The translations under genes and the position numbers were made by a program. This document shows positions 25,423 to 36,700 of a stretch of 64,000 nt of DNA, in pieces; positions within the stretch are counted from its first letter, which is position 1, and each line of letters begins with the position of its first letter. Below the pieces are notes generated by a model. It did no database searches. It was not told the DNA's origin and saw nothing but the letters and a program-made list of their open reading frames with translations. The DNA is from Chryseobacterium limigenitum (GTDB lineage Bacteria; Bacteroidota; Bacteroidia; Flavobacteriales; Weeksellaceae): NCBI RefSeq assembly GCF_900114875.1, contig NZ_FPKW01000001.1:496001-560000 (forward strand), written 5' to 3'.

Positions 25423-27139
25423 TGTTGCCGATATTTAAATTGATCCTGAATGTTACTTTTGTGCCTTCACCTAATTTGCTTGAGACAGATATTTCACCAT
25501 TAAAAAGTTCTATAATTTCCTTGCATAAATTCAACCCAAGTCCTGCACCAAGATTATCGATTTCGCTAGAAACCATACCTTGATAATAAGGTTCAAAAAT
25601 ATTTTTAAGATCAGATTCTGATATTCCTGCGCCGGTGTCTCCTACTGTTGTCAACAGTGAAATCCTATTTTTTTCTATGACTTCGGTTGACATGTTAAGA
25701 TCAATCTGTCCGTTTTCTGTAAACTTGTTGGCATTTCCCAGAATATTCATGAAAATCTGGTTGATCTTTATATTATCTGAATATACGACCGTTCCCGCAG
25801 GTATCCCATCATTTACCACAAACTTATTATTTCTGGTTTCCAGGTAAGGCGTGATAGCTGTTACAATAGAATTAATTTCCTCTTTAAGATTAAAAACATT
25901 CTTTACCAATCTCTGATCTGCATTCTGATTTTTTGTGTATTCTAAAATCTGATTAGACTGTATCAACAATGTACTGTTGGTAAATTTTATGGACTTAAGA
26001 TACTCTTTTATCGTCTCATCTTTTGTCGTTCTGTTGATTTTATCAATGAAAATATTGATGATTTTTAACGGAGATCTTAATTCATGGCTCAACATTCCTA
26101 AGATTCTGTTTTTGAAATTAAGGTTATTTTTAATTTCCTTATTTGCAGCATTTAATTTCCACTCGTAGATAAATGCGACTCTTGTGAAGTACATGATCAA
26201 AATTGAAACAATGAACATCAGAATCATTAGTCCAAGCACCAAATAAGTTCGGATCTCATTATTAATCAACTTCTGTTTGTTGTATTCTTTTTCCAGATCT
26301 GATTTGAATTCTTTGATTGCATTTCCATAAATATCTATCAGCCCGTTACTGTAAATCAATAATTTATTAAAACCACCATAAAAATTTCTGCTATCATGCT
26401 GATCCTTAACTGTTGACAGTTGGATCTTCTTAATTTCAGTTGTATAATGTTTTTCCATAGATTTTATGGTATTATTCATTTCTGATTTTAAGCTAGACAG
26501 ATCCGCCGCTTTTTTATTCTTTAAAGTAATAACTGTGCTTTCTTTTTGGACATCAACTTTACCCGCGATTGCATCTCGCAAGCGTCCTACAAAACCTTTT
26601 TTCTTTATTGTATCAGAATAAGTATGTGTCTCAATATCAATATCATCAAAATTATTTTTGACTTTAAATTTTTCAATATTATACTGCTTATCTTCAATCT
26701 TTGGGGGCGGATTTTGGGCATATTCGTATACAGAATCAATTAATGTTTTTAGCTTCGTAATTTTCAGCGTATCCTTCTTCTGTAAATTAAATTTACTTTT
26801 CAGTTTTGGAGCTATGCTTTCATTTTCATTAATCTTATTGAAATTATTTTTAAGCTTTGTAAGAGATTCAAAGTATAATTTTAAGTCTTTATCATCCTCG
26901 CTGATCATATATCGTTGAAGATGGTTCTGAGCGTTCATGAAGTCTTTTCTTGAATTATCGGTTATCCCTTCCAATTCACGGCTCTCCTTCAATTGATTCT
27001 CGATAAATTTCAGTTTTTTCTCATTGATAAATTCATTGTAAAAAAATACAGCGATAATGACCTGTATTAATAAAATACACAGGATCAATGAGTAATGAAC
27101 AATCTTCCTCAACTTGAAATTTAAGAATTTATATTTCAT
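25406..27139 (-). CDS. Membrane histidine kinase
   Basis: The 577-aa protein has TM1 (about 14-33), a large mostly helical extracytoplasmic domain (about 35-295) with no domain I recognise, and TM2 (about 297-318). HisKA follows, with the phospho-accepting His in MLSHELRSPLK near 350, then a HATPase with N box (NILGNANKFTENG), DTGAGI and LGAGLGLNL. It is the cognate sensor of the overlapping NarL-type regulator. The large helical sensor has a variable, Lys/Ser-rich centre (about 135-210). A possible promoter box TAACTTTG lies at 27260-27253, 114 bp upstream. Confidence 0.92.
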   Translation of the reverse strand: MKYKFLNFKLRKIVHYSLILCILLIQVIIAVFFYNEFINEKKLKFIENQLKESRELEGITDNSRKDFMNAQNHLQRYMISEDDKDLKLYFESLTKLKNNFNKINENESIAPKLKSKFNLQKKDTLKITKLKTLIDSVYEYAQNPPPKIEDKQYNIEKFKVKNNFDDIDIETHTYSDTIKKKGFVGRLRDAIAGKVDVQKESTVITLKNKKAADLSSLKSEMNNTIKSMEKHYTTEIKKIQLSTVKDQHDSRNFYGGFNKLLIYSNGLIDIYGNAIKEFKSDLEKEYNKQKLINNEIRTYLVLGLMILMFIVSILIMYFTRVAFIYEWKLNAANKEIKNNLNFKNRILGMLSHELRSPLKIINIFIDKINRTTKDETIKEYLKSIKFTNSTLLIQSNQILEYTKNQNADQRLVKNVFNLKEEINSIVTAITPYLETRNNKFVVNDGIPAGTVVYSDNIKINQIFMNILGNANKFTENGQIDLNMSTEVIEKNRISLLTTVGDTGAGISESDLKNIFEPYYQGMVSSEIDNLGAGLGLNLCKEIIELFNGEISVSSKLGEGTKVTFRINLNIGNNGNTN

Positions 27140-27350
27140 ATCTATTTATCAGCTAAATTAATTTTCCCGACTACTTAAGTATGTGATGTTGATGTAAAGC
27201 GAATAATAATTTTCCTCAAAAACATAGTAATTGATGTATATCATTCAATTCGCAAAGTTAAAGTAATTTTTGTGTTTTTATAATAGTAAATATCAGACAA
27301 ATGCAGAGAATTTCATATTAATTTATATCAAAAATAGTTATATAATGTGT

Positions 27351-27668
27351 TTATTGATGTCGATTTCCTTTTTGATAGTAGGTAATGTTTTTATTCTGAC
27401 TGATTTTAGAAATATTTTCTACATTTTCCACATAGTGATGAGTTGAGGAATGATTTTCCGGCTCAGATCCTAACTTGTTAACACGCAGACGTTTCACGTT
27501 TCTATAAAATTGATTATCAAATGTTCTGTAAGTTTGACTTTCTTTATAGCTATTTCCATCTGACGCAGTGAATATTTTTAAGCTTTCCCTTCTTTTTCTT
27601 TTAAGATTAATAAAAACCAACGTTTCTGTTACCATTAATCCTAATGCTATTTTTACTTTATTATTCAC
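27351..27668 (-). CDS. Hypothetical small protein with N-terminal hydrophobic segment
   Basis: A 105-residue protein. Residues 3-21 (NKVKIALGLMVTETLVFIN) could be an uncleaved signal anchor, followed by a very basic stretch (LKRKRRES) and a polar tail rich in Asn, His and Ser. By the positive-inside rule the tail would stay in the cytoplasm. I recognise no family. It stands alone between the kinase promoter region and the acyltransferase gene. It could be a spurious frame, although the codon use is acceptable. Confidence 0.5.
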   Translation of the reverse strand: MNNKVKIALGLMVTETLVFINLKRKRRESLKIFTASDGNSYKESQTYRTFDNQFYRNVKRLRVNKLGSEPENHSSTHHYVENVENISKISQNKNITYYQKGNRHQ

Positions 27669-27752
27669 ATCAACTATTTGCTTTGAATAAACAAATAGCC
27701 TGCCATTAAAAGTGAATAATTTACGTCAAGACCTTACGAATACAACATTTTT

Positions 27753-28892
27753 TTACATCGAAAGGTTTTTCTGATGTTTAATTTTATTGATCACAGGATT
27801 GGCATACATGGCCAGAAAACTCTTTTTCATAGCCGCATCAGAAATATCGATACGCATTTCCATTCTTCGCTCAAACAGCATTTTTTCATTCTCTGAATAA
27901 TTTTCCGAATATTGATTGGTTTCATGAAGCAAATCATAAGCAATAAAATTAGTTGGCCAAAGCTTATAATTCTGAATAATAGAATCGTCAATAATCTGCG
28001 AAATCGCCTGCAGCTGTTTATTTTTGTTGTCTATTTTCGATACAATATCATCAAATTCAGTCTCAAGAACGTCACCAGCGTGTATATGAATGCGTTTTTT
28101 TTGTCCCAATACTCCACTCAGCATTGTTTTAAAGTCTTCATCAGGGTTTTTAATATATTCCTCATTTCTTGATTTTGCCATCAAATGTGGCATTTTAAGA
28201 ACATCCGTAGGATCATATTCGTATGAGATAGATAACGGAATAATTTTAAGTGTTTTGAAGAAATCGGTTAATGATTCACTTCCTGCCATAGCAAGCATTT
28301 TCAATACACCTTGCTGAGTAGCATCGTTTCCATCTTTGGTACGGCCTTCACGCTGTGCGATCCAGACAGAGCGGTTTTCTTTGGCTAATAAATCGTAAAT
28401 ATATTCGGACATTATCTTAGAACTGCTCAATTGCTCACGAAGAGGAAGACCTCTCTGAACCAAAAAGTTACGGTTCAGTTTTGCGAGTACATGGAGAAAT
28501 GTTTTCTGAACAAGATTATCTCCAATAGCAGAAGAAGTCATGATCAATCCACGATCTAACAGCACTAAATTAAGGAGACACGTATCCAAAACAATATCTC
28601 TGTGGTTGGATATGAATAAATAGGATACATTTTTATCCAAATGATCAAATCCAGAGGTCGTTAAGCCCTCAGAACTCTGTTTAAGAATCTGACGCACCGT
28701 CTGCGATATATACTGATGCTGAAAATCACTGATGGAATGAATATTTTTAAACGGTTCAAACCAAAATTTTTCATCATTATCAGGGAAAGTAAAACTCATT
28801 AACGCCTTCATCATTGGGTGCCTTGCAATACTTAGCAGAGCATCATTCACTTCATGGTCATAAAAAGGCCTTATATCATCAAACTTCGTCAT
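27753..28892 (-). CDS. PlsC/PlsB-like acyltransferase
   Basis: The 379-aa protein has the glycerolphosphate-acyltransferase style motifs FISNHRDIVLD (93-103) and QREGRTKDGND (about 186), with no clear membrane helix. In canonical PlsC the catalytic His and Asp are separated by four residues (HX4D). Here His97 is followed by Asp99 and Asp103, so spacing departs from the rule; related Bacteroidota proteins appear to share this. It probably transfers acyl chains to a lysophospholipid or similar acceptor at the inner membrane. It is a single-gene unit. Confidence 0.8.
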   Translation of the reverse strand: MTKFDDIRPFYDHEVNDALLSIARHPMMKALMSFTFPDNDEKFWFEPFKNIHSISDFQHQYISQTVRQILKQSSEGLTTSGFDHLDKNVSYLFISNHRDIVLDTCLLNLVLLDRGLIMTSSAIGDNLVQKTFLHVLAKLNRNFLVQRGLPLREQLSSSKIMSEYIYDLLAKENRSVWIAQREGRTKDGNDATQQGVLKMLAMAGSESLTDFFKTLKIIPLSISYEYDPTDVLKMPHLMAKSRNEEYIKNPDEDFKTMLSGVLGQKKRIHIHAGDVLETEFDDIVSKIDNKNKQLQAISQIIDDSIIQNYKLWPTNFIAYDLLHETNQYSENYSENEKMLFERRMEMRIDISDAAMKKSFLAMYANPVINKIKHQKNLSM

Positions 28893-29008
28893 ATCATTAT
28901 TAAAATTACGTTTTGCAAAAGAACAAAAAATTATTGACTACATCTGATGATGTATATCATAATTATCTTTTTATAGATATTCAGTGCATAAAAAAAAGAA
29001 ACACTTCA

Positions 29009-30034
29009 TTATTTTTGATTTAAATAATTCTTTAGATCCGATATACTTTTAACATTCAACCCTTTAGACTGTTTCCTGCGCATCATTAATGCATAAGAAT
29101 TATTAAAACCAAGCGGTTTCAGCCACTGGATTCCGTATTGTTTTTGAAATTCTGAGTTCACATAACGATATGTTTCATCAGCACTCTGACTCACTTTTTT
29201 AATGGTCTGCTCGGTAGGTTTTAATAATACTAAAAGTCCGGTTCCTGTATATTCAGTATAAAAATCGATGGCATCGTTCATCAAGGCAGCGAAACAGATC
29301 TCAGTCCCTCCCAATCCTGTTTTTGTTTCTACTTTATAATGGGTATTGCCTTCAATCAGTATTTTATACATTTCCGTGAGAATATATTGTTCACCGAAAA
29401 TCTTTGACCCAATCCGGACCGTTCCTGAATTTCCCTTTCTCGAAATTTTATATAAATTGTTTTTAATTAAAAAATCTTTGGCAATTTTTTCAGGTGTCTG
29501 ATGAAGATAATCGGATTTGTAATTTAAATCTGTCATAATTGAATCATTAAATTTACCTGACAATAAATTCAATATTTTCTCCAATTCAGGAAACTTTTCT
29601 AATGTTTTGGTTTTAATGATCGGGGCAGCGAAATAAGGCGGAAATATTTTTTTATCATCATTCGGAACATACAAATCAAAAGCTTTGATTCTACCATCAG
29701 TAGAATATCCGCTGATCAGATCTAAATCCTTCTCATAGACAGCTTTGTACATGACCGCATCACTTACTACGACAGGATTTACATTCAATCCATATACGGA
29801 ACGTAAACCGAGATCACCGTCTTGCCTTCCCATAAATTCCAGGGTAAAACCGGCTTTAAGCTTATTTTCCGAAACAGAAGTCAGAAAATAAATGGCTCCG
29901 ATAATAATCAAAATCGCTGGAACAATATATTTTAACTTTTGAAATAATCGATACCCCGATTTTTGTAAAACAGCAATCGCCTGATCCAACAAAACAGCCA
30001 ATAATACTGCGGGAATTGCGCCCGCCAAAATCAT
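29009..30034 (-). CDS. Glycine-betaine/choline ABC transporter permease-binding protein, 5'-truncated, permuted
   Basis: The 341-aa product begins with what is normally the last permease helix (ILAGAIPAVLLAVLLDQAI), then a membrane anchor (about 36-53) and an OpuAC-type substrate-binding domain. Most of the permease is missing and no ATPase gene is adjacent, so it is probably a remnant or a solitary anchored binding protein. Inside the binding domain the lobes are in swapped order: the segment with GYSTDGRIKAFDLYVPNDD (about 105-123) precedes RIGSKIFGEQYILTEMYK (about 197-214), TGLGGTE and EYTGTG. Upstream on its strand lies only AT-rich DNA leading to the polyketide operon. Confidence 0.78.
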   Translation of the reverse strand: MILAGAIPAVLLAVLLDQAIAVLQKSGYRLFQKLKYIVPAILIIIGAIYFLTSVSENKLKAGFTLEFMGRQDGDLGLRSVYGLNVNPVVVSDAVMYKAVYEKDLDLISGYSTDGRIKAFDLYVPNDDKKIFPPYFAAPIIKTKTLEKFPELEKILNLLSGKFNDSIMTDLNYKSDYLHQTPEKIAKDFLIKNNLYKISRKGNSGTVRIGSKIFGEQYILTEMYKILIEGNTHYKVETKTGLGGTEICFAALMNDAIDFYTEYTGTGLLVLLKPTEQTIKKVSQSADETYRYVNSEFQKQYGIQWLKPLGFNNSYALMMRRKQSKGLNVKSISDLKNYLNQK

Positions 30035-30763
30035 TTTATTAATTGAATTTTAATTAAATGATAATAATTCTGTATCATCCTTTTACTTTAAAATTTGGAA
30101 TTATAACTTTTTGACTCATAAAAGATAACAATTTTGTATAAATTTTTGCAATATATTAACTCTTACTTATTGGTAGATTATATTTATGTAATATAAAAGA
30201 ACAAATCTCCATTTAATGAAATATTTTATTATTTTATTTATATATTTGTTCAACATTACATAATTATAAACGATTATAATTATATAATTATACTGATTGT
30301 ACCCGCTTTTTCTTGAGAATAAAAACATAAATAACTGATTTTAACAGTATTTAGACAATTTAAAATTCTTATTTAAGAATTAATATCAAATTATCTATTT
30401 TATTAAAAATAAATCAGGAGTTGAATTTTTTATTCAGTCGTAAAAGACAAACGCTTTTAATATTCAAAGTATATGCGTCTTGTCATGAAACATATTGTTA
30501 ACATTCAATAAACATCAACGAAATGAAAAATTTTGGATTAATTTCTTTTATAAAGCCTGAAAACAATCTCATATGTAATAACCTCTTGGTTAATAGCAAT
30601 TTTAACATTTTCTGTATTAAAAAATCATTGTTAAATTAACATAATATTTAAAAATATAATAATCAGACACTTTACTTTAGTACAGTAAAATTTGTTTTTA
30701 AAAGACTGCAATTTTTAACGTTTTGTTATGTAAACTCTGTTACCATTTCAATATATCAACACA
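30035..30763. other. 729-bp AT-rich divergent region upstream of the polyketide operon
   Basis: Extremely AT-rich, with one exact promoter box on + (TATATTTG, 30241-30248, no matching TTG) and a 38-codon frame at 30523-30639. It lies between the divergent truncated opu-like gene and the polyketide synthase gene, so it should hold the operon promoter. I see no exact TAnnTTTG close to 30764; the nearest look-alike is TAAAATTTG at 30686-30694, one base too long. Confidence 0.6.
30523..30639 (+). CDS. Possible 38-codon leader frame
   Basis: ATG to TAA encoding MKNFGLISFIKPENNLICNN and 18 more residues. Its start context (ATCAACGAAATGAAAAA) closely copies that of the polyketide synthase gene 241 bp downstream (ATCAACACAATGAAAAA), so it may be a leader peptide, a decayed duplicate of the gene start, or chance. 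Confidence 0.25.
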   Translation: MKNFGLISFIKPENNLICNNLLVNSNFNIFCIKKSLLN

Positions 30764-33700
30764 ATGAAAAACTTAACCATTTTTGGACTAACGCCTTTTG
30801 AAAAGCCGGATGCTACCCTTGTGCTTGCAATACATCAGGCAGGCGCATTTCCCATACTAAGCTTAGGGCACGAATTAACGACCGCACAGCAAGCGCTGAA
30901 TCAGCTTGAACAGGCAGATATACCATCTTTTGGTATTTGCTTCTCTAATAATAAACTTACATCGCTTCAACTTTCAGAGAAGGTAAAATTTGTGATCCTT
31001 CCGTTTGGAACTACGGTGAATTCGATTTCGGATTTATCTATTATTTACCAGGTAACCAGTTTGAAGGAAGCCAGAGAAGCCGAAAAATCAGGAGCGAAAG
31101 GAATCATCATAAAAGGAAACGAAGCAGGCGGACTTGTCGGCTACGAATCAACTTTTATCTTATTTCAACGTATCATCAAAGAAATTAAATCCATTCCTGT
31201 TTGGGTACAAGGAGGAATCGGACTTCATACTGCGGCGGCGGCAAAAGCATTGGGGGCAACAGGCGTTGTACTGGATAGCCAACTCGCTCTGTTCCCGGAA
31301 AGTTCTGTTCCAAAAGACACGAAAGATCTCTGTTCAAAACTCAATGGAACAGAAACTAAAATCATAGCCAATCATCGCGTATTGGTGAGACCCAACTCGC
31401 CTGCATTACCGGAAAATATAGCCGCTGAAGATCTTAAAAAATATTTCACAGATCTTGATATTACTAAGAGCTACATCCCAATGGGACAGGATATTTCCTT
31501 GGCAACAGACCTTTACGAAGACTTCAAAAATCTAAAGAAAATGGTTTTCGGATTTAAAGAAGCGATGTATGGTCATTTAAGACAGGCAAAAGCTCTTCAG
31601 GTCATTGATCAGGACAATATTTTAGCTAAAGAATTAGGTTTAAAATATCCAATTGCTCAAGGTCCAATGACTCGTGTGAGTGATGTTCCGGCATTCGCCA
31701 ATGCAGTTGCAGAAGCAGGAGCTTTACCATTCGTCGCTTTATCTCTATTAAAAGGTAATGCAGCAAAATCTTTGGTATTTGATACTAAAAATTTAGCTGG
31801 AGAAAAAACCTGGGGTGTGGGAATTTTAGGATTTGCCCCTCAAGAATTAAGAGAAGAACAAACATCCTATATATTAGAAGCTAAACCTCCCGTTGTATTG
31901 ATTGCCGGAGGAAGACCAGCCCAGGCAAAAGTTTTTGAAAAAGCTGGAATTAAAACCTTTTTACACGTTCCTTCTCCTGCCCTTTTAGATATTTTCTTAA
32001 AAGAAGGAGCTACGAATTTCATATTTGAAGGACGCGAATGTGGTGGTCACGTTGGCCCACTTTCAAGTACTGTTCTTTGGGAAAAACAAATCGAACGTAT
32101 TTTAAAAGAAGATCATCCTGAAAACATCAGTGTATTTTTTGCTGGTGGAATTCATAATGATTTTTCAACCGCTTTTATTTCGATCATGGCTGCTCCATTA
32201 GCTGCAAGAGGTGTGAAAGTGGGTGTATTAATCGGGACAGCCTACCTTTACACAAAGGAAGCAGTCTCTTGTTGTGCGATTCAGGAAGAATTCCAGGTAC
32301 AGGCTTTACAGGCAGAAGAAACAGTTTTATTGGAAACCGCTCCAGGACACGAAACGAGATGTTTAGACACTGCATTTGCTCAACATTTTAATAATGAAAA
32401 AGCAAAACTGATCGCAGCAGGAACAGATAAAAAAGAAGTTTGGGAACAACTGGAAAAATTAAACGTAGGCCGTTTAAGAATTGCAGCAAAAGGCGTAGAA
32501 CGACAAGGCGATCAACTGGTTACTATCCCAAAAGAAGAACAACTGGATCTTGGAATGTACATGATCGGACAGGTTGCTACGATGCATGATAAAGTAATTT
32601 CTTTGGATGAACTGCACGAAAATGTAAGTATTAATAATCAAAAATATATTCAGGAAGCTGAATTATCAGAAGCTCCAATATCCGTAGAAAAGCCATTAGA
32701 CATCGCCATTATCGGTATGGAATGTATTTTCCCTGATGCAAAGAATTTAGAAGAATACTGGCGTAATATTATTTTAGGAAAAGACAGTGTAACAGAAGTT
32801 CCGGACGAAAGATGGAATAAAGAACTGTACTATCATCCGGATTCCAACGAATCAGATGTATCTCACTCAAAATGGGGCGGATTTATTCCAAAAATTGATT
32901 TTGATCCTTTAGAATTTGGAATTCCACCACAATCTTTAGCTGCTATTGAACCAACACAACTGCTGACTTTATTGGTTGCAAAACGCGCCATGGAAAATGC
33001 AGGTTATGATGAAAAACATACGAACAGAGAAAATATTTCGGTCATTATAGGTGCCGAAGGTGGTAATGATTTAGCAAACAGCTACAGTTTCAGAGGATTT
33101 TATAAACAGGTTTTCGGTGAACTTCATGAAGAAGTCAAAGAAGCTTTTCCTCACACCACAGAAGATTCTTTCCCCGGAATTTTAGCGAATGTTATTGCTG
33201 GAAGAATTACGAACCGTTTAGATCTTGGTGGAAGAAATTATACGGTAGATGCCGCATGTGCTTCTTCTTTAGCAGCGCTTGAACTGGCTTGTCAGGAATT
33301 GATCTTAAATAAATCAGACATGGTTCTTGCCGGCGGAGCAGATTTACACAACGGCATCAATGATTATTTAATGTTTTCAAGCACTCATGCCCTTTCCAGA
33401 AAAGGAAGATGTGCAACTTTTGACAGCGAAGCAGACGGAATCGCTTTGGGCGAAGGGGTTGCTATTTTAGTATTAAAAAGATATGACGATGCCGTACGTG
33501 ATGGCGACCGTATTTACTCTGTTATTAAAGGTGTTGGCGGTTCGAGTGACGGTAAAGCTTTAGGTCTAACTGCTCCAAGAAAAATCGGGCAGGTTCGTGC
33601 GCTGGAAAGAGCATACACTCAAGCCGGAATCAGTCCTGCATCGGTTGGATTGGTTGAAGCTCACGGTACAGGAACTGTTGTTGGAGATAAAACAGAATTA

Positions 33701-36700
33701 AGTGCATTAACGAATTTATTCAGCCGTTCTGGAGCTTTGCCGGGACAGACGCATTTAGGTTCAGTTAAAACTCAGATCGGACACACAAAATGTGCGGCTG
33801 GATTAGCAGGATTAATTAAAGCTTCATTAGCCGTATATCACGGCGTAAAACCTCCTACCCTTCATCTTCAGAAACCTAACGCTTATTATAATGCTCAAAC
33901 AAGTCCTTTTGCTTTTTATGCAGAAAGCGGATTGTGGAGTGATAAAAACCGTTATGCAGGAATCAGCGCGTTTGGATTTGGAGGAACCAATTTCCATACG
34001 GTTATTGCCAATCATCCTAAGCAAGACGATTCTGCGGTATTGCAATCTTGGCCTTCGGAATTATTTGTATTCCGTGGAGACACTTATGAGGAAGCTAAAA
34101 TTCAATTAAATCAGATTAAATCTTTACTTGAAGTCAATGACAGTATTGCCTTAAAAGATATTGCTTACAGTTTAGCAACTAGTTCAGAAAAGCAGGTTCA
34201 GTTGAGCATTGTTGCCGATACTACTGAACATTTAATGATGAACATCGAATTGGCTTTATCCGGAATTGAAAGCAAGGACACATTCACTGTTAATAAAAAA
34301 GAAGGAAAAGTAGCATTCCTATTCCCAGGACAAGGCAGCCAGCGTATCAATATGGCTCGCGATTTATTTGTTGCTTTCCCGGAAATGAGAAAGCTGATCG
34401 ATTCTTATCCTGAATTAGAAAAAGTTATTTTCCCTTCAAAAACATTTGATGAAGCGACTTTAACACAGCAAAAAGAAACGATAAAAGATACCCGTTTAGC
34501 ACAACCATTATTAGGAATTGTAGATCTTGCCTTAGCTAAACTCCTACAATCTATCGGAATTGTTCCGGATATGTTGGCAGGTCACAGTTATGGTGAACTA
34601 CCGGCATTATGTTTTGCAGGCGTTTTTGAAGAAGAAAAATTGGTTGATTTAAGTATCAAAAGAGCTCAATCCATTTTAGATTCTGTAGAAGGCGGGGATC
34701 CGGGAACGATGATTGCGGTAAGTTCGACAAGAGAAAACTTACAGCCTATTTTAGATACAGTTGAAGGTTGCTATCCCGTAAATTATAACGCTCCGACGCA
34801 ATGCGTGGTCGCAGGAACCACAGACGCCATCAACAAATTGATGGAAATCCTTAAACAGGAACGTATTTCTGCTAAAAAATTAGAAGTTGCCTGTGCATTC
34901 CACAGTCCTTTATTGGCTAAATCTAAAGATTTCTACGAAACCGTTCTTCAAGATATTCCTTTCGAAGAAATGCAGATTCCGGTTTGGTCGAATACAACAG
35001 CAACAACTTATCCAACGGCAGTTTCAGAGATAAAAGAAAGGCTAACGGATCACTTAATACAACCCGTAAGATTTGTAGAAGAACTTCAGGCGATGTACGA
35101 AGATGGCGCAAGAATTTTCATCGAAGTCGGTCCCGGAAAAGTATTGGCAGGATTAGCCAAATCGTGTCTAGATAAAGAGCATCTAACGCTATCCGTAGAA
35201 GATACTAATGGTAATAAATTGACTTACCTCCTTTCTATGCTTGCTCAATATCTAGGAACAGGTCGTAATTTTAATATTGCTAAACTTTTCGATGGCCGTA
35301 ATGTTCAATTAATACAAATTGATCAACCAGAATTATACAAGAAAAATCCTGCTATCTGGCGTGTAAACGGACAGGCAGCTCACCCAACGACTGGTACAAT
35401 GCCTGCCAATGGTGCATTACCAATCATAAATCCACTTCAAATGAACAATTTTACGAATAACCAACCTCCCGTGATTGAAACTCAGTCTAATACTGAACGT
35501 ATGCTTCAGGAATATTTAGACAGCATGAAAATGATGATCCAGGCACAACGAGATGTGATGCTTACTTTCCTTGGACAGAATCCTCAGGTAAGCCCTGCTC
35601 CTGTTTATGTTTCATCAGTTCCGACTCACTCAAACGGTCATGCACCAATCATCTCTGCTCCAAATAATGACGGTGCCGAAAAAATGGTTATCATACCTGT
35701 AAAAGAAGCTCCTACAAAGAATATTAAAACATTATTGCTTCAAGTTGTAAGTGATAAAACAGGCTATCCTCACGAAATGCTGGGCATGGAAATGGATTTG
35801 GAAGCGGATTTAAGTATCGATTCCATTAAAAGAGTTGAAATTATTGGAACACTGAAATCTGAACTAGGTTCTTTTTCTTCAAACAATGCCAATGAAGACA
35901 CCATTATGGAGCAATTGGCTTCAATAAAAACTTTAAATGGTTTGGTTTCTTGGTTAACAGAATATTCCGGAGCTTCAAACACTTCAGAAAAAGCTGTCGT
36001 TACAGAAACTCCAACTTCAACTCCTCAAAATCAGACCGGATTTTCTCTTCAAGAACTCCAAACAGCAATTCTGGATATTGTAAGCGATAAAACAGGATAT
36101 CCGAAAGAAATGTTAGGCTTAGATCTAGATTTGGAAGCTGATTTAAGCATCGATTCCATCAAACGTATGGAAATCATCGGTGAACTTAAAACCAAAATCG
36201 GTTTTGGGGAAGATCTAGAACAGGCGGATGATCTAATGGAAAAATTAGCCGCTATCAAAACATTGAACGGATTAGCTTCATGGATCAATGAGATGAGTGG
36301 AAATAACACTCCTGAACCTATTCAGAATTTATTATCCCGTCTTCGATTTGATTTAACGCCAACTGATGTTTCTTTAATCGAAAATAGCGAAATCCTGCAA
36401 GGAAAACGTTTTGCGATCACTCAAGACAACAGCAACCAAACCTTAGCCATCAAAAATGCCCTTGAAAAGCATGGAGCAATCGCTGAGTTGGTGGATGCTG
36501 ACAAAGACCTTACCAATTTTGACGGATTAATTATTCTTGACTTATTTTCATCTCCCGTAAAGCAAAATATTATTGATCATGTTGATTTAATTAAAAGATT
36601 AGACCTTGATAAGGCTCAATGGATTTATTTAATTTCAGATATTCCCGCACACGTTCAGGAACTGACGGATACGACTCTCTTGCGTCATTACAAAGGACAT

